Shown here one piece after another: positions 25,957-35,515 of a DNA stretch of 64,000 nt (position 1 is the first letter of the stretch; every line of letters starts with the position of its first letter). The stretch covers positions 28,059-92,058 of the forward strand of contig NZ_JAAGWH010000017.1 in the NCBI RefSeq assembly GCF_010682105.1, read 5' to 3'. Both the position numbers and the translations under genes were made by a program. The notes below the pieces were generated by a model. The model made no database searches. It was not told the origin of the DNA and saw nothing but the letters and a program-made list of their open reading frames with translations. The stretch is from Modestobacter muralis (GTDB lineage Bacteria; Actinomycetota; Actinomycetes; Mycobacteriales; Geodermatophilaceae).

Positions 25957-27930
25957 GTGACCGGTCACCGTCTGACCACCGTCCTGCGCCTGCGTTCGCT
26001 GCGCACCCTGCTGGTGCTGGTCGTGCTCGCCTGCAGCACGGTCCCGCTCGCCGGCCTGGGCGTCTTCGCCTGGCAGCGCAGCGAGGGCGACTGGGTGCGC
26101 AACTCCGGGGAGCTGCTGCAGAGCGAGGCCCGGTCGACCATCGACAAGATCGATCGCAACCTCTTCGAGCGCTACGGCGACGTGCAGGCGTTCGCGTACA
26201 ACCCCGACGCCTCCGCCGAGCCGTCCACGGTGGCCGGAGCGGCGGACTTCTACAGCCGGAACTACGTCATCTACGACCTGCTGCTCGTGGTCGACCGGGA
26301 CGGCCGCGTGGTCGCGGGCAACAGCGTCACCGGCGACGGCCAGCCGATCGACCCCGCGACCTACGCCGGCGCCGACCTGTCCACCCGGGCGTGGTTCGCC
26401 GACGCGATGGCCCTGCCGGCCGGGCAGACCTACGTGCAGGACCCCGAGGTCGACCCGCTGGTCGGCGCGGCGACCGGCCGGGACGACGCGACGCTGGTGT
26501 TCGCCGCCCCGGTCTACGGCCCCGACGGCCGGGCCGAGCGGCTGTGGGTCAACTGGGCCTCGGTGCCCCGGGTGATCGGCCAGATCATGGACGAGCAGGT
26601 CGCCGCGCTGCAGACCCGCGGCGTCACCGCGACCGCGCAGATGCTGCGCGCCGACGGCGTCGTCCTGGTCGGCCCGGGGGCGCAGGACTCCCTCGACCTG
26701 GCCGCGACCGGCTCCCCCGCCGCCGCGGAGCTGACCGCCGGCCGGTCCGGGCACGGCACCGACGAGCTCGCCGACGGCACCGGCGAGGACGTCGAGAAGG
26801 TGCGCGGCTGGTCGGCGTCCGAGGGCGCCCTGGGCTTCGCCGGCTACGGCTGGGGCGTGGTGCTCAGCGAGCACCTCGGCGACGCCGTGGCCCCCGCGTC
26901 GGCACTGCTGCAGGCGGTGCTGCTGGTGGCGGTGCTGGTCGCCGCCGTCGTCGCGGTCGTCGCCCTGCTGGTGGCCCGCGCCCTGACCCGCCCGCTGGAC
27001 CACGCCGTCGCCGCGCTCGAGCAGGTGGCCGACGGGGACCTGCGGCCACGCCTGCCCGAGTCCGGCACCGACGAGCTGCGCGCGCTGGCCGTCGCGCTCA
27101 ACCGGTCGCTGGACGACATGGGCAGCGCACTGAGCGGCCTGCGCGACCGCACCGGGGACCTGTCCACCGCCTCCGACCAGCTCCGCGGCCTGTCCGACGA
27201 CGTCTCTCGGGACGCCGCCCGCGGCACGGAGGTGGCCGGCACTGCCCAGGCAGCCACCGAACGGGTCAGCGAGAACGTGCGCACCGTCGCCGCCGGCGCG
27301 GAGGAGATGGGCGTCTCGATCCGGGAGATCGCGCACTCCACCTCCGAGGCCGCCCGGGTGGGTGCCTCGGCGGTGGTCGCCGCGCAGCGGACGACGGCCC
27401 AGGTCGCCCGGCTCGGCGAGTCCTCCCGGCAGATCGGGGACGTCGTCGCGGCGATCACCTCCATCGCCGAGCAGACCAACCTGCTGGCCCTCAACGCCAC
27501 CATCGAGGCCGCTCGCGCCGGGGAGGCCGGCAAGGGCTTCGCGGTGGTGGCCAACGAGGTCAAGGAGCTGGCCCAGGAGACGCAGCGGGCCACCGAGGAC
27601 ATCACCCGCCGGGTGGAGACCATCCAGGCCGACACCGCGGGGGCGGCGGCCTCGATCGCGGAGATCGCCGCCATCGTCGGGCAGGTCAACAACCACCAGC
27701 AGACCATCGCCTCGGCGGTGGAGGAGCAGAGCGCGACGACGGCGGAGATGAGCCGCAACGTGGCCCAGGCCGCCACCGGCACCGAGGGCGTCAGCGCCGA
27801 CGTGCGTACGGTGACCGCGGCGGCCCGCTCCACCGCGGACTCCACTGAGCTCACCCGGGAGACCGCCACCGCGCTGGCCTCGATCACCGAGGAGCTGCGC
27901 GGCCTGGTCTCCCGCTTCCAGCTGCCCTAG
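25957..27930 (+). CDS. Methyl-accepting chemotaxis protein with dCache-like sensor
   Basis: 657 residues. Membrane helix 1 (about 17-40), an external sensor of about 270 residues with Cache-type segments (YVIYDLLLVVDRDGRVVAG, TRAWFADAMALPAGQTYVQD), helix 2 (about 316-345), a HAMP domain, then a long signalling coiled coil. The conserved hairpin tip around residues 503-530 includes EQTNLLALNATIEAARAGE. It signals to CheA/CheW, which are not here. The GTG start has a GAGAGGAG site. The gene ends in TAG. It interrupts the glyS-uppS neighbourhood and is likely a lineage-specific insertion. Ligand unknown. Confidence 0.92.
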   Translation: MTGHRLTTVLRLRSLRTLLVLVVLACSTVPLAGLGVFAWQRSEGDWVRNSGELLQSEARSTIDKIDRNLFERYGDVQAFAYNPDASAEPSTVAGAADFYSRNYVIYDLLLVVDRDGRVVAGNSVTGDGQPIDPATYAGADLSTRAWFADAMALPAGQTYVQDPEVDPLVGAATGRDDATLVFAAPVYGPDGRAERLWVNWASVPRVIGQIMDEQVAALQTRGVTATAQMLRADGVVLVGPGAQDSLDLAATGSPAAAELTAGRSGHGTDELADGTGEDVEKVRGWSASEGALGFAGYGWGVVLSEHLGDAVAPASALLQAVLLVAVLVAAVVAVVALLVARALTRPLDHAVAALEQVADGDLRPRLPESGTDELRALAVALNRSLDDMGSALSGLRDRTGDLSTASDQLRGLSDDVSRDAARGTEVAGTAQAATERVSENVRTVAAGAEEMGVSIREIAHSTSEAARVGASAVVAAQRTTAQVARLGESSRQIGDVVAAITSIAEQTNLLALNATIEAARAGEAGKGFAVVANEVKELAQETQRATEDITRRVETIQADTAGAAASIAEIAAIVGQVNNHQQTIASAVEEQSATTAEMSRNVAQAATGTEGVSADVRTVTAAARSTADSTELTRETATALASITEELRGLVSRFQLP

Positions 27931-27947
27931 ACGGCCCGTGCCGGGTC

Positions 27948-28013
27948 GATCATGGGCGTGTTGCCGGTGACACGCAGCGGCACGCCGCGCTGCCGTGCAA
28001 CACGCCCATGATC
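27948..28013. repeat. Intergenic palindromic repeat, family A copy 1
   Basis: Outer arms GATCATGGGCGTGTTGC / GCAACACGCCCATGATC pair perfectly over 17 bp, with a second GC-rich hairpin inside. It lies between convergent stops of the chemoreceptor and uppS, so it also acts as a bidirectional terminator. A second copy is at 42345-42416. Confidence 0.75.
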
Positions 28014-28031
28014 AACGGCCGACCGAGGGCT

Positions 28032-28799
28032 CTAGGCGCTGCCGAAGCGGCGCTGGCGGCTGGCGTACTCCTCGCAGGCCTGCCACAGGTGCCGGCGGTC
28101 GAAGTCCGGCCACAGCGTGTCCAGGAAGACCAGCTCGGCGTAGGCCGACTGCCACAGCAGGAAGTTGCTGGTGCGGTTCTCCCCCGAGCTGCGCACGAAC
28201 AAGTCGACGTCGGGCATGTCGGGCTCGTCGAGGAACCGGGCGACGGTCTCCTCGTCGACCTTGTCCGGCCTGAGCCGCCCGGCGGCGACCTCGCGGGCGA
28301 TGGCCTGGGCGGCATCGGCGATCTCGGCCCGTCCGCCGTAGTTCACGCACATCGTCAGGGTCAGGACGTCGTTGTCCTTCGTCAGCTCCTCGGCGACCTC
28401 GAGCTCCTTGATGACGCTGCCCCACAGCCGCGGACGGCGCCCGGCCCAGCGCACCCGCACCCCGAGCTCGTGCATCTCGTCGCGGCGGCGGCGGATGACG
28501 TCGCGGTTGAAGCCCATCAGGAACTTCACCTCGTCGGGGCTGCGCTTCCAGTTCTCAGTGGAGAACGCGTACGCGCTGATCGCCTTCACGCCCAGCTCGA
28601 TGGCGCCCTCGACGCAGTCGAACAGCGAGGCCTCACCGGCCTCGTGGCCGGCCGTGCGCGGCAGCCCGCGGGACTTGGCCCAGCGGCCGTTGCCGTCCAT
28701 CACGATCGCGACGTGGTGCGGCACCTTGTCGGCCGGGATCGCCGGCGGGCGCGCACCGGAGGGGTGCGGCGTGGGCGCCTTGACCTCGCGCTTCACCAC
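28032..28799 (-). CDS. uppS: Isoprenyl transferase (undecaprenyl diphosphate synthase)
   Basis: 255 residues, cis-prenyltransferase. [19 protein letters not shown] near residue 30 holds the catalytic Asp and P-loop-like substrate site; [12 protein letters not shown] and the C-terminal [20 protein letters not shown] bind diphosphate and Mg. It makes the C50/C55 lipid carrier for cell wall synthesis at the membrane. GTG 28799 start; the stop is TAG. Conserved order with recO and era. Confidence 0.95.
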   Translation of the reverse strand: MVKREVKAPTPHPSGARPPAIPADKVPHHVAIVMDGNGRWAKSRGLPRTAGHEAGEASLFDCVEGAIELGVKAISAYAFSTENWKRSPDEVKFLMGFNRDVIRRRRDEMHELGVRVRWAGRRPRLWGSVIKELEVAEELTKDNDVLTLTMCVNYGGRAEIADAAQAIAREVAAGRLRPDKVDEETVARFLDEPDMPDVDLFVRSSGENRTSNFLLWQSAYAELVFLDTLWPDFDRRHLWQACEEYASRQRRFGSA

Positions 28800-28848
28800 G
28801 TCACCCGGCCGCTCCCGGTCGTCTGTCGGCGCACGCGGGGAGCCCCGC

Positions 28849-29631
28849 TCACGTCCGGTCCACCAGCGGCAGCGAGCGCAGCCCGCGCTCCAGGTGCCAC
28901 TGCAGCAGGGCCGCGACCAGGCCGCTGCCCTCCTTGCGGTTGATGCTCAGGCTGTTCTCGGCCTGGACCCAGTCGCCGGACAACAGCGCCTCCAGCAGTT
29001 CGATGGTGACCGGGCTCGGCATCGCCGAGCCGGTGGGACGGCAGGACGGGCATACCGTCCCGCCGGCGGGGACGGAGAAGTGCCGGTGCGGCCCGGCCTC
29101 GCCGCAGCGGGCGCAGTCGCCCAGCGCGGGCTCCCAGCCGGCCACCGACATGGCGCGCAGCAGGAAGGCGTCGAGCACCAGCGAGGGCGACTTCTGCCCC
29201 TCGGCCAGGGTGCGCAGCGCACCGATGACCAGCAGGAACATCCGCAGCGACGGCTCCTTCTCCTCCACCGTCAGCCGGTCGGCGGTCTCCAGCACCGCGG
29301 TGCCGGCGGTGTAGGCCCGGTAGTCGGAGACGATCTCGGTGCCGTAGGGGCGGATCGACTCTGCCTGGCTGACGATGTCGAGGTTGCGGCCGGTGTAGAG
29401 CTGCAGGTCGACGTGGCTGAACGGCTCGAGCCGGGCGCCGAACTTGCTCTTGGTGCGCCGCACGCCCTTGGCGACCGCGCGCACCTTGCCGGTGCGGCGG
29501 GTGAGCACGGTGACGATGCGGTCGGCCTCACCGAGCTTCTGGGTGCGCAGCACCACGCCCTCGTCGCGGTACAGCGCCTGCGGAGTCGAGCCGTTCACCG
29601 GGCGGGCGCCGGCCTCACCTGCGATGGTCAC
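28849..29631 (-). CDS. recO: DNA repair protein RecO
   Basis: 260 residues. An N-terminal OB fold ([39 protein letters not shown]) is followed by a helical domain with a zinc site CARCGEAG and CPSC. It helps RecR load RecA on SSB-coated gaps. GTG 29631 follows era by 12 bases, so the two are one operon. Confidence 0.95.
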   Translation of the reverse strand: MTIAGEAGARPVNGSTPQALYRDEGVVLRTQKLGEADRIVTVLTRRTGKVRAVAKGVRRTKSKFGARLEPFSHVDLQLYTGRNLDIVSQAESIRPYGTEIVSDYRAYTAGTAVLETADRLTVEEKEPSLRMFLLVIGALRTLAEGQKSPSLVLDAFLLRAMSVAGWEPALGDCARCGEAGPHRHFSVPAGGTVCPSCRPTGSAMPSPVTIELLEALLSGDWVQAENSLSINRKEGSGLVAALLQWHLERGLRSLPLVDRT

Positions 29632-29643
29632 TGGCCCGCCGCC

Positions 29644-30561
29644 TCAGTAGCCCAGCCGGTTGAGCTTCTTCGGGTCGTCCTGCCACTCCCCCAGCACGGT
29701 GACGTGCAGGTCCAGGTGCACCCGGCCGCCCAGCAGCGTCTCCAGCCCGACCCGGGCCTCGCTGCCGATCGCCTTGATGATGCTCCCGCCCTTGCCCAGC
29801 AGCATCGGCTTCTGGGTGGCGCGCTCGACGTGCAGCAGCGCGTGGATCTCGGTGAACACCGCGCTCGCGTCCCGGGGGTCGGGCTTGCGGATGATCTCCT
29901 CGACGCTGACGGCCAGCGAGTGCGGCACCTCCTGGCGCACCTTCTCCAGGGCCGCCTCGCGCACCAGCTCGGCGATCTGCCGCTCGACGTCCTCGTCGGT
30001 GGTCTGCTCCTCCGGGTACAGCGGCGGGCCCTCGGGCAGCATCTTGATCAGCAGGTCGGACAGCAGCTCGACCTGGTCGCCGGCCACGGCGCTGACCGGG
30101 ACGATCTCCACGGCGTCGACCAGCTTGCTGGCCGCGAGCAGCTGCTCGGTGATGGCCTTCTTGCCCGCGGCGTCGGTCTTGGTGACGACCAGCACCACCG
30201 GGGTGGTGACGTTCTTCAGCTGGCGGGCGATGAAGGCGTCACCGGTGCCCACCGGCTGGTCGGCCGGGATGCAGAACACGATGACGTCGACGTCGGCGAG
30301 GGTGTCGCGGACGACGTCGTTGAGCCGCTGACCGAGCAGGCTCTTGGGCTTGTGCAGACCGGGGGTGTCGACGAGCACGAGCTGGCCGGCCGGGCGGTGG
30401 ACGACGCCGCGGATGGCGTGCCGGGTGGTCTGCGGCCGGTTGCTGACGATGCCGACCTTCTCCCCGACCAGGGCGTTGGTGAGCGTGGTCTTCCCGGCGT
30501 TGGGACGCCCGACCAGGGCGACGAAGCCGCTGCGGTGGACGGGCTGATCGGGAGGAGTCAC
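29644..30561 (-). CDS. era: GTPase Era
   Basis: 305 residues. G1 GRPNAGKTTL, G3 DTPG, G4 TKTD, then a C-terminal KH domain with MLLGKGGSIIKAIG. It assists 16S rRNA 3' end maturation and 30S assembly. GTG 30561 is chosen because the GTPase domain starts just after it; a GAGACT box lies seven bases upstream. The longer frame to 30627 is not expected to be used. Confidence 0.95.
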   Translation of the reverse strand: MTPPDQPVHRSGFVALVGRPNAGKTTLTNALVGEKVGIVSNRPQTTRHAIRGVVHRPAGQLVLVDTPGLHKPKSLLGQRLNDVVRDTLADVDVIVFCIPADQPVGTGDAFIARQLKNVTTPVVLVVTKTDAAGKKAITEQLLAASKLVDAVEIVPVSAVAGDQVELLSDLLIKMLPEGPPLYPEEQTTDEDVERQIAELVREAALEKVRQEVPHSLAVSVEEIIRKPDPRDASAVFTEIHALLHVERATQKPMLLGKGGSIIKAIGSEARVGLETLLGGRVHLDLHVTVLGEWQDDPKKLNRLGY

Positions 30562-30665
30562 GCCGTCCAGTCTCCCACTGCACACCGACCGTTCCCGCCT
30601 CCCGCTCGACCGGGCCCGGCTGCGCACGCGGGAGGGGCCGGCGTGGCCCTGCGATCATGGTCGGC

Positions 30666-31262
30666 ATGCCTCCCCGGTCGCGACGCAACGACGGTGAGCC
30701 CCTGGCGGTCCAGGCGGCGCGGGCCCGGGAGCAGCACCGCACCCAGATGGGCAGCTACGGCTACCTCGCCCGGCGCGGGCCCAAGCGGCACGTCACGGTG
30801 GTGCCGCGCCCGCTGCGCTACTGGCAGTACGACCTCGCCGGCCCGGTGGTGATCGCGCTGACCGTGCTCGCCGTCGCGGTCTGGCTGGGCTTCCTAGGCT
30901 GGCGGGACGGCGGCGCCGCGGCCGCCGCCGAGGCACCGGTCGCGGTCGGCCTGGGCCTGCTGGTCCTCGTCGTCTCCACCGGGCGGTTCACCATCGGCGA
31001 CTGGGCGGTCTCCACCGACATCGCCGGGCTGCGCCAGACGTCGTCCTTCGGGGTGGTCCCGCTGGTGCTGGTCACCGAGGTGGTGCTCGGGTCACCGCCG
31101 GCCGGGTGGCCGACGCCGCGCCGCCGGGGCGGCTGGTGGCCGGGGCGGAAGCGGGTCGGCGTGGCCCACCTGGACACCGACGGGGAGACCCCGCGCTCGT
31201 TCACCGTCTGGGTGCGCGACCCGGCCGCCGTCGCCGACGCCCTCGGCCACCCGCTCCGCTAG
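30666..31262 (+). CDS. Actinobacterial membrane protein, unknown function
   Basis: 198 residues. A basic N-terminus (PPRSRRNDGEPLAVQAARAR), then two close membrane spans around residues 55-78 and 88-105, then a soluble domain with VGVAHLDTDGETPRSFTVWV. ATG 30666 lies seven bases after GATCAT, a leaderless arrangement; ATG 30657 is an alternative. The gene ends in TAG. It is convergent with the response regulator. No family recognised. Confidence 0.6.
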   Translation: MPPRSRRNDGEPLAVQAARAREQHRTQMGSYGYLARRGPKRHVTVVPRPLRYWQYDLAGPVVIALTVLAVAVWLGFLGWRDGGAAAAAEAPVAVGLGLLVLVVSTGRFTIGDWAVSTDIAGLRQTSSFGVVPLVLVTEVVLGSPPAGWPTPRRRGGWWPGRKRVGVAHLDTDGETPRSFTVWVRDPAAVADALGHPLR

Positions 31263-31284
31263 GACCGCCGCTGCCGGCAGCGGT

Positions 31285-31941
31285 TCAGTCGTCGAGCGTG
31301 GGCGGCAGCAACCGGGCCCGGGTGGCCCGGCGGACGGCGTCCAGCCGTGACGTCGAGCCGAGCTTGCTGTTGATGTTGCTGAGGTGCCGCTTGACGGTGC
31401 CCTCGGTGATCCGCAGCTCGGTGGCGATCCCGGCGTTGGAGCAGGCGCGGGCGACCAGGGACAGCACCTCGACCTCACGGTCGGACAGCATCGGCGCGGC
31501 CGGCGAGGTCAGCCCGGCCAGCCCGCTGCGGGACACCGACAGGGTGACCAGGTCCTGCTCGTGCTCGGTGCTGGCCCGGATCGCCGCGACCAGCTCGTGG
31601 TGGCCGATGGTCTTGATCAGGTAGGCGGAGGCGCCGCGCAGCAGCAGCTGCCGGGCCAGCGGGGTGTTCTCGTGCATGGTGAGGACGACGACCTTCGTCG
31701 TCGGCGACGCCCCGCGGATCTCCACCAGCGAGGTGAGCACCGACTGGCCGGGCATCTCGACGTCCAGCAGCACGACGTCGGGGCGGTGCTGGCGGGCCAG
31801 CCGCACGGCCTCCTCGCCGTTGGAGCCCTCCGCCACCACCTCGATGCCCTCGTGCACCGACAGCAGCGCGCCCAGGCTCTCCCGGAACAGCCGGTGGTCG
31901 TCGACGAGGACGACGCTCAGCTGCCGCACCGAGCCGGTCAC
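31285..31941 (-). CDS. NarL/FixJ-type response regulator
   Basis: 218 residues. The receiver domain has VVLVDDHRLFRES (acidic pocket), phospho-acceptor Asp in VVLLDVEMPG, and a Lys in SAYLIKTI. The C-terminal LuxR-type helix-turn-helix reads LSDREVEVLSLVARACSNAG then GTVKRHLSNINSKL. It pairs with the kinase whose stop overlaps its GTG (GTGA). Target genes are unknown; an 11-bp palindrome upstream of the kinase is a candidate autoregulatory site. Confidence 0.92.
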   Translation of the reverse strand: MTGSVRQLSVVLVDDHRLFRESLGALLSVHEGIEVVAEGSNGEEAVRLARQHRPDVVLLDVEMPGQSVLTSLVEIRGASPTTKVVVLTMHENTPLARQLLLRGASAYLIKTIGHHELVAAIRASTEHEQDLVTLSVSRSGLAGLTSPAAPMLSDREVEVLSLVARACSNAGIATELRITEGTVKRHLSNINSKLGSTSRLDAVRRATRARLLPPTLDD

Positions 31942-33056
31942 GCCTGCGCCACCGTGAGCGGCACGGTCAGCGTCATCGTGACCCCGTCGGGCCCGGCGTC
32001 CAGGACGGCGCGGCCGCCCAGCCCCTGGGCGCGCTCGCCCAGCGAGGCCAGGCCCACGGTGCGGGTGGTGTCGACCGTGGCCGGGTCGAAGCCGGCGCCG
32101 TCGTCGTCGACCACCGCGGTCAGCTGGGCCCGGGCGATACGCAGGGTCACGTCCAGGCGGGTCGCCCCGCGGGCGTGGAGGAGTGAGTTGCGGACGGCCT
32201 CGCGCACGATCAGGTAGCTCTCCTCCTTGACGTGGGACGGCAGCTCGACCGCCTCCTCACCCTGCTCGGTCAGCGTCACCGAGCGCCCGATCGGGACGGT
32301 GAAGTCCAGGTACTCCTGCAGCGCCTGGGCCAGGGTCCGGTGGCCCACCACGTCGCGCAGCCGGGTGGCCAGGCTGCGGACGTCGTTGAGGGTGTCCAGC
32401 AGCAGCTGGCGGGTGGCGCGCAGTCGGTCGGGGTCCAGCGGCCGGCCGGTGTCGACCAGGTGCAGGGCCAGGTCCAGCCCCTGCATGGCCGCGCCGATGC
32501 CGTGGCTGGTGTGGTCGTGCAGGTCGCGGGCGACCCGGCGGCGCTCGTCGCGGTTCGCGTCGCTGATCCGGGACAGCAGCACGTCGACGTAGGAGATGGC
32601 GGCGGGCACGACGAGTGCGTCGATGACCTCGTGCAGGACGACGGCGATCCGCTCGGCGGCCCGGGGACCGGTGGCCAGGCCCGCGGCCTGGGACAGCAGC
32701 GGGGGCAGCGCGTGCCGGAACAGCAGGCTCGCCGCCCGCAGCGACTCGGCCGGGTGCACGTGGCTGCGCGCCCGGACGGCGCCGACGTCGGCTGCGCGTT
32801 CGGGCGTGGCCTGGCCGCGCAGCCGGGCGCGGGTGGTGTGCAGCACGGCCAGCGCACGGCCGGCCAGCAGCGCGCGGAGGTCGGGGTCGTCCACCAGCCG
32901 GGGCGAGACCAGGGCGACGTCGGCGAGGAACGCAGCGACGACCTCGTCGTCGACCGCCGCGTCCTCCGCCGCGCTCCCCCGGAGGTCCTCCTCGGCGGCA
33001 CCCCCGTGCGCGTCGCCGAGGAGGACGTCGGGGACCCCGTCGTCCGCCGGCGTCAC
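31938..33056 (-). CDS. Histidine kinase, HisKA_3 type, cytosolic
   Basis: 372 residues. The phospho-acceptor His lies in RRVARDLHDHTSHGIGAAMQ. The ATPase domain has EESYLIVREAVRNSLLHARG (N box) and VVDDDGAGFDP (G1). The first 180 residues form a helical domain without clear membrane spans, so the sensor is probably cytosolic. GTG 33056 overlaps the stop of a small frame (GTGA), and its own stop overlaps the response regulator start. The stimulus is unknown. Confidence 0.88.
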   Translation of the reverse strand: MTPADDGVPDVLLGDAHGGAAEEDLRGSAAEDAAVDDEVVAAFLADVALVSPRLVDDPDLRALLAGRALAVLHTTRARLRGQATPERAADVGAVRARSHVHPAESLRAASLLFRHALPPLLSQAAGLATGPRAAERIAVVLHEVIDALVVPAAISYVDVLLSRISDANRDERRRVARDLHDHTSHGIGAAMQGLDLALHLVDTGRPLDPDRLRATRQLLLDTLNDVRSLATRLRDVVGHRTLAQALQEYLDFTVPIGRSVTLTEQGEEAVELPSHVKEESYLIVREAVRNSLLHARGATRLDVTLRIARAQLTAVVDDDGAGFDPATVDTTRTVGLASLGERAQGLGGRAVLDAGPDGVTMTLTVPLTVAQA

Positions 33057-33196
33057 CGGAGGCCGGTGGCGGGCGGCAGGTCCGCGGGGCCCGGACCGGC
33101 GGACGCCGCCCCCTGGGCGCGCGTCCCCACCGGGACGGACCGGGACAGCAGCACGGCCGTGCTCTCGTCCCTGGTCACCTCTCCAGCCTGTCTCAT
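33053..33196 (-). CDS. Possible 47-residue ORF coupled to histidine kinase
   Basis: ATG 33196 to TGA 33055. The stop overlaps the kinase GTG in the same GTGA manner used by real gene pairs here. The peptide (MRQAGEVTRDESTAVLLSRS then a Pro/Ala/Gly-rich tail) has no known motif. A longer version from GTG 33250 would start inside the operator palindrome region. It may be a real small protein or only a coupling frame. Confidence 0.35.
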   Translation of the reverse strand: MRQAGEVTRDESTAVLLSRSVPVGTRAQGAASAGPGPADLPPATGLR

Positions 33197-33217
33197 CGAC
33201 GACGAAAGCTCAGCCCC

Positions 33218-33246
33218 CGAAGGGTGTACTCCCGCTACACCCTTCG
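33218..33246. promoter_or_regulatory. Perfect 11-bp inverted repeat upstream of histidine kinase operon
   Basis: CGAAGGGTGTA, seven bases, TACACCCTTCG. Perfect dyad of 29 bp about 160 bases before the kinase start. Good candidate for binding of the cognate NarL-type regulator or another dimeric regulator. Confidence 0.6.
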
Positions 33247-33283
33247 ACACATCGACGTCGCTGCGCCGCGGTCGGACCAGGAC

Positions 33284-33616
33284 TCAGGCCCGGGTGCGCA
33301 GCACGCCGTCGGGTCCGGCGAGCAGGACCGGCGCGGACGGCGCCAGGTCGTGGACCGCAGCCAGCCCGGCCGGCTCGACGGCATCGCCGGCGGAGACCAC
33401 CGCGGCCGCCTCCAGCCCCTCGACCCCGCTGGAGACCGCGGCCGCGACCGCCGCCTGCAGCGCGGAGAGCTGCAGCGAGGGCAGCGTCACGGTCGCGGCG
33501 AGGTAGGTGCGGCCGTCGGTGTCGCGCACCGCGGCGCCCTCGGGCGCGCCGGTGCGGCTCCGGGCGGAGCGGGCCAGCGTGACCAGCTTCGCGTCCTCGG
33601 GGTCCAGGTCGGCCAC
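33284..33616 (-). CDS. Cytidine deaminase-like protein lacking the zinc site
   Basis: 110 residues, located as usual between the corC-like and era genes of actinobacteria. The fold segments fit cytidine deaminase (KLVTLARSARSRTGAPEGAA, TYLAATVTLPSLQLSALQAA), but the catalytic His-Ala-Glu is replaced by SALQAAV and the PCxxC pair is absent. It is therefore not expected to deaminate nucleosides and may be a structural or RNA-binding relic. GTG 33616 has a GGAGAG site eight bases upstream. Confidence 0.7.
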   Translation of the reverse strand: MADLDPEDAKLVTLARSARSRTGAPEGAAVRDTDGRTYLAATVTLPSLQLSALQAAVAAAVSSGVEGLEAAAVVSAGDAVEPAGLAAVHDLAPSAPVLLAGPDGVLRTRA

Positions 33617-33678
33617 CGGGTCACTCTCCTGTCCGTCGGTCCGGCCCTCCTGCAGGTGGGGGGCGGGAGGGTCCTCCG

Positions 33679-35016
33679 TCAGCCTTCCACGACGGCGTGC
33701 TCGGGCTCCCGGGCGGCCTGCTCGGCGGCCTCCTCGCCGGGCTCGGGCACCCGGACGACGAGGATCGTGTCGATCTGGTTGCGCCGTCCGCCGGTGCTCT
33801 CGGCGACCAGCCGCAGCCCGCCGACCTCGGCCTCGGAGCCCTCGATCGGCACCACGCCGAGCTCCCGGGCGAGCAGCCCGCCCACGGTCTCGACGCCGTC
33901 GTCCTCGGGCAGCTGCACCTTGAACAGGTCGGCGAGGTCCTCGACCGGCAGCCGGGCGGTGATCCGCACCGAGCCGTCCGGGAGCTCCTCGATCGGCGGC
34001 CGCTGCACGGCGTCGTGCTCGTCGGCGATCTCGCCGACGATCTCCTCGAGGATGTCCTCGATGGTGACCAGGCCCGCGAAGCCGCCGTACTCGTCGACGA
34101 CGACGGCCATGTGCGTGCGGCTGGCCTGCATCTCCCGCAGCAGCTCGTCGACCGGCTTGGACTCCGGGACGAAGCTCGCCCGGCGCATCAGCTCCTCGAC
34201 CCGCGGCTCGCTCACCCGGGAGTCCGAGGAGCCCTGCGACCGGCGGACGAGGTCCTTGAGGAAGACGACGCCGATGATGTCGTCGACGTTCTCCCCGATG
34301 ACCGGCAGCCGGCTGAACCCGCTGCGCAGGCACAGCGCCAGCGCCTGGCGCAGGGTCTTGCCGCGCTCGATCCACACCACGTCGGGCCGGGGCACCATCA
34401 CCTCGCGGGCGATGGTGTCGCCGAGCTCGAACACGCCGTGGATCATGTTGCGCTCGCCGGACTCGACGACGCCGCGCTCCTCGGCCATGTCGACCAGCTC
34501 GCGCAGCTCGACCTCGCTGCTGAACGGGCCGTCGCGGTAGCCCTTGCCGGGGGTGATCGCGTTGCCGATGAGGATCAGCAGCGTGGCGATCGGCCCGAGC
34601 ATGCGGCCGAGCAGCCGCACCAGCGGGGCGGCGGCCAGCGCGATCGGGTAGGCGTGCTGCCGGCCGACGGTGCGCGGGCCGACGCCGACCAGCACGTAGC
34701 TGACCACCGTCATGACCGCGGCGGCCACGGCGACGCCGAGCGGCACGGAGTCGAAGAGCCGGAAGAACACCCCCGCGACGAGCACCGCGGCGGTCATCTC
34801 GCACACGATCCGCAGCAGCAGGAGCAGCGCCACGTGCCGCGCCCGCTCCTCGACCACCGCCAGCAGGGGGCCGGCACGCTTGGCGCCGTCCCGCCGCAGC
34901 TCTTCCACGCGCGCGACCGACAGCCGCTGCAGCGCGGCGTCGAGCGCGCCGAAGACGCCTGCGACCAGCACGAGGAGGACCGCGATCACCAGCAGGACGA
35001 TCGCTGTCGGGCTCAT
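33679..35016 (-). CDS. CorC/HlyC-type CNNM transporter (hemolysin family)
   Basis: 445 residues. An N-terminal CNNM/DUF21 domain with about four membrane helices (1-130), two CBS domains ([20 protein letters not shown]; then FLKDLVRR ... [20 protein letters not shown]) and a C-terminal CorC_HlyC domain ([18 protein letters not shown]). Members handle Mg/Co efflux. ATG 35016 overlaps the ybeY stop (ATGA). Confidence 0.9.
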   Translation of the reverse strand: MSPTAIVLLVIAVLLVLVAGVFGALDAALQRLSVARVEELRRDGAKRAGPLLAVVEERARHVALLLLLRIVCEMTAAVLVAGVFFRLFDSVPLGVAVAAAVMTVVSYVLVGVGPRTVGRQHAYPIALAAAPLVRLLGRMLGPIATLLILIGNAITPGKGYRDGPFSSEVELRELVDMAEERGVVESGERNMIHGVFELGDTIAREVMVPRPDVVWIERGKTLRQALALCLRSGFSRLPVIGENVDDIIGVVFLKDLVRRSQGSSDSRVSEPRVEELMRRASFVPESKPVDELLREMQASRTHMAVVVDEYGGFAGLVTIEDILEEIVGEIADEHDAVQRPPIEELPDGSVRITARLPVEDLADLFKVQLPEDDGVETVGGLLARELGVVPIEGSEAEVGGLRLVAESTGGRRNQIDTILVVRVPEPGEEAAEQAAREPEHAVVEG

Positions 35017-35510
35017 CGGTCGGCCGGCTCCACGGGTTCGCCGGTCACCGGTTCCCGCGGGACGGAGCGCCAGCCCTCGAGCAGCTTGCCCTGCAGGCCG
35101 AACATCTCCTTCTCCTCGTCGGGCTCCATGTGGTCGTAGCCCAGCAGGTGGAGCACGCCGTGGGTGGCGAGCAGGAGGAGCTCGTCGGCCATCGAGTGGC
35201 CGGCCGCCCGGGCCTGCCGGACGGCGACGGCCGGGCACAGCACGACGTCACCGAGCAGCGCCGGACCCGGTTCGGGGTCGTCGGGCCGCTTGGTGTCCAG
35301 GTCGTCCATCGGGAAGGCCAGCACGTCGGTGGGGCCCTTCTCGCCCATCCACCGCTCGTGCAGCGTGGCCATGTAGTCGACGTCGACGCACAGCACGGAC
35401 AGCTCGGCGAGCGGGCTGACCTCCATGGCGTCGAGCACGTAGCGGCAGACGCCGGCCAGTGCGGTCTCGTCGACGGGGATCTCGGACTCGTTCGCGACCT
35501 CGACGGGCAC
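35013..35510 (-). CDS. ybeY: Endoribonuclease YbeY
   Basis: 165 residues. The zinc site [11 protein letters not shown] gives the family H-x3-H-x5-H motif. [11 protein letters not shown] is the other conserved block. It matures the 16S rRNA 3' end and helps ribosome quality control. It is five bases after phoH and overlaps the corC-like gene. Confidence 0.95.
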   Translation of the reverse strand: MPVEVANESEIPVDETALAGVCRYVLDAMEVSPLAELSVLCVDVDYMATLHERWMGEKGPTDVLAFPMDDLDTKRPDDPEPGPALLGDVVLCPAVAVRQARAAGHSMADELLLLATHGVLHLLGYDHMEPDEEKEMFGLQGKLLEGWRSVPREPVTGEPVEPADR

Positions 35511-35515
35511 GGCGA

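Noticed and set aside
27928..31262. TAG stops of the chemoreceptor, uppS and the 30666 gene as possible Sec codons
   Set aside because: Proteins are full length at the TAG, there is no homologous extension after it, and no SECIS-like hairpin follows at once.
33053..33250. 65-codon version of the small frame before the histidine kinase
   Set aside because: Its GTG start lies at the edge of a 29-bp operator palindrome; the shorter version from 33196 is kept at low confidence.
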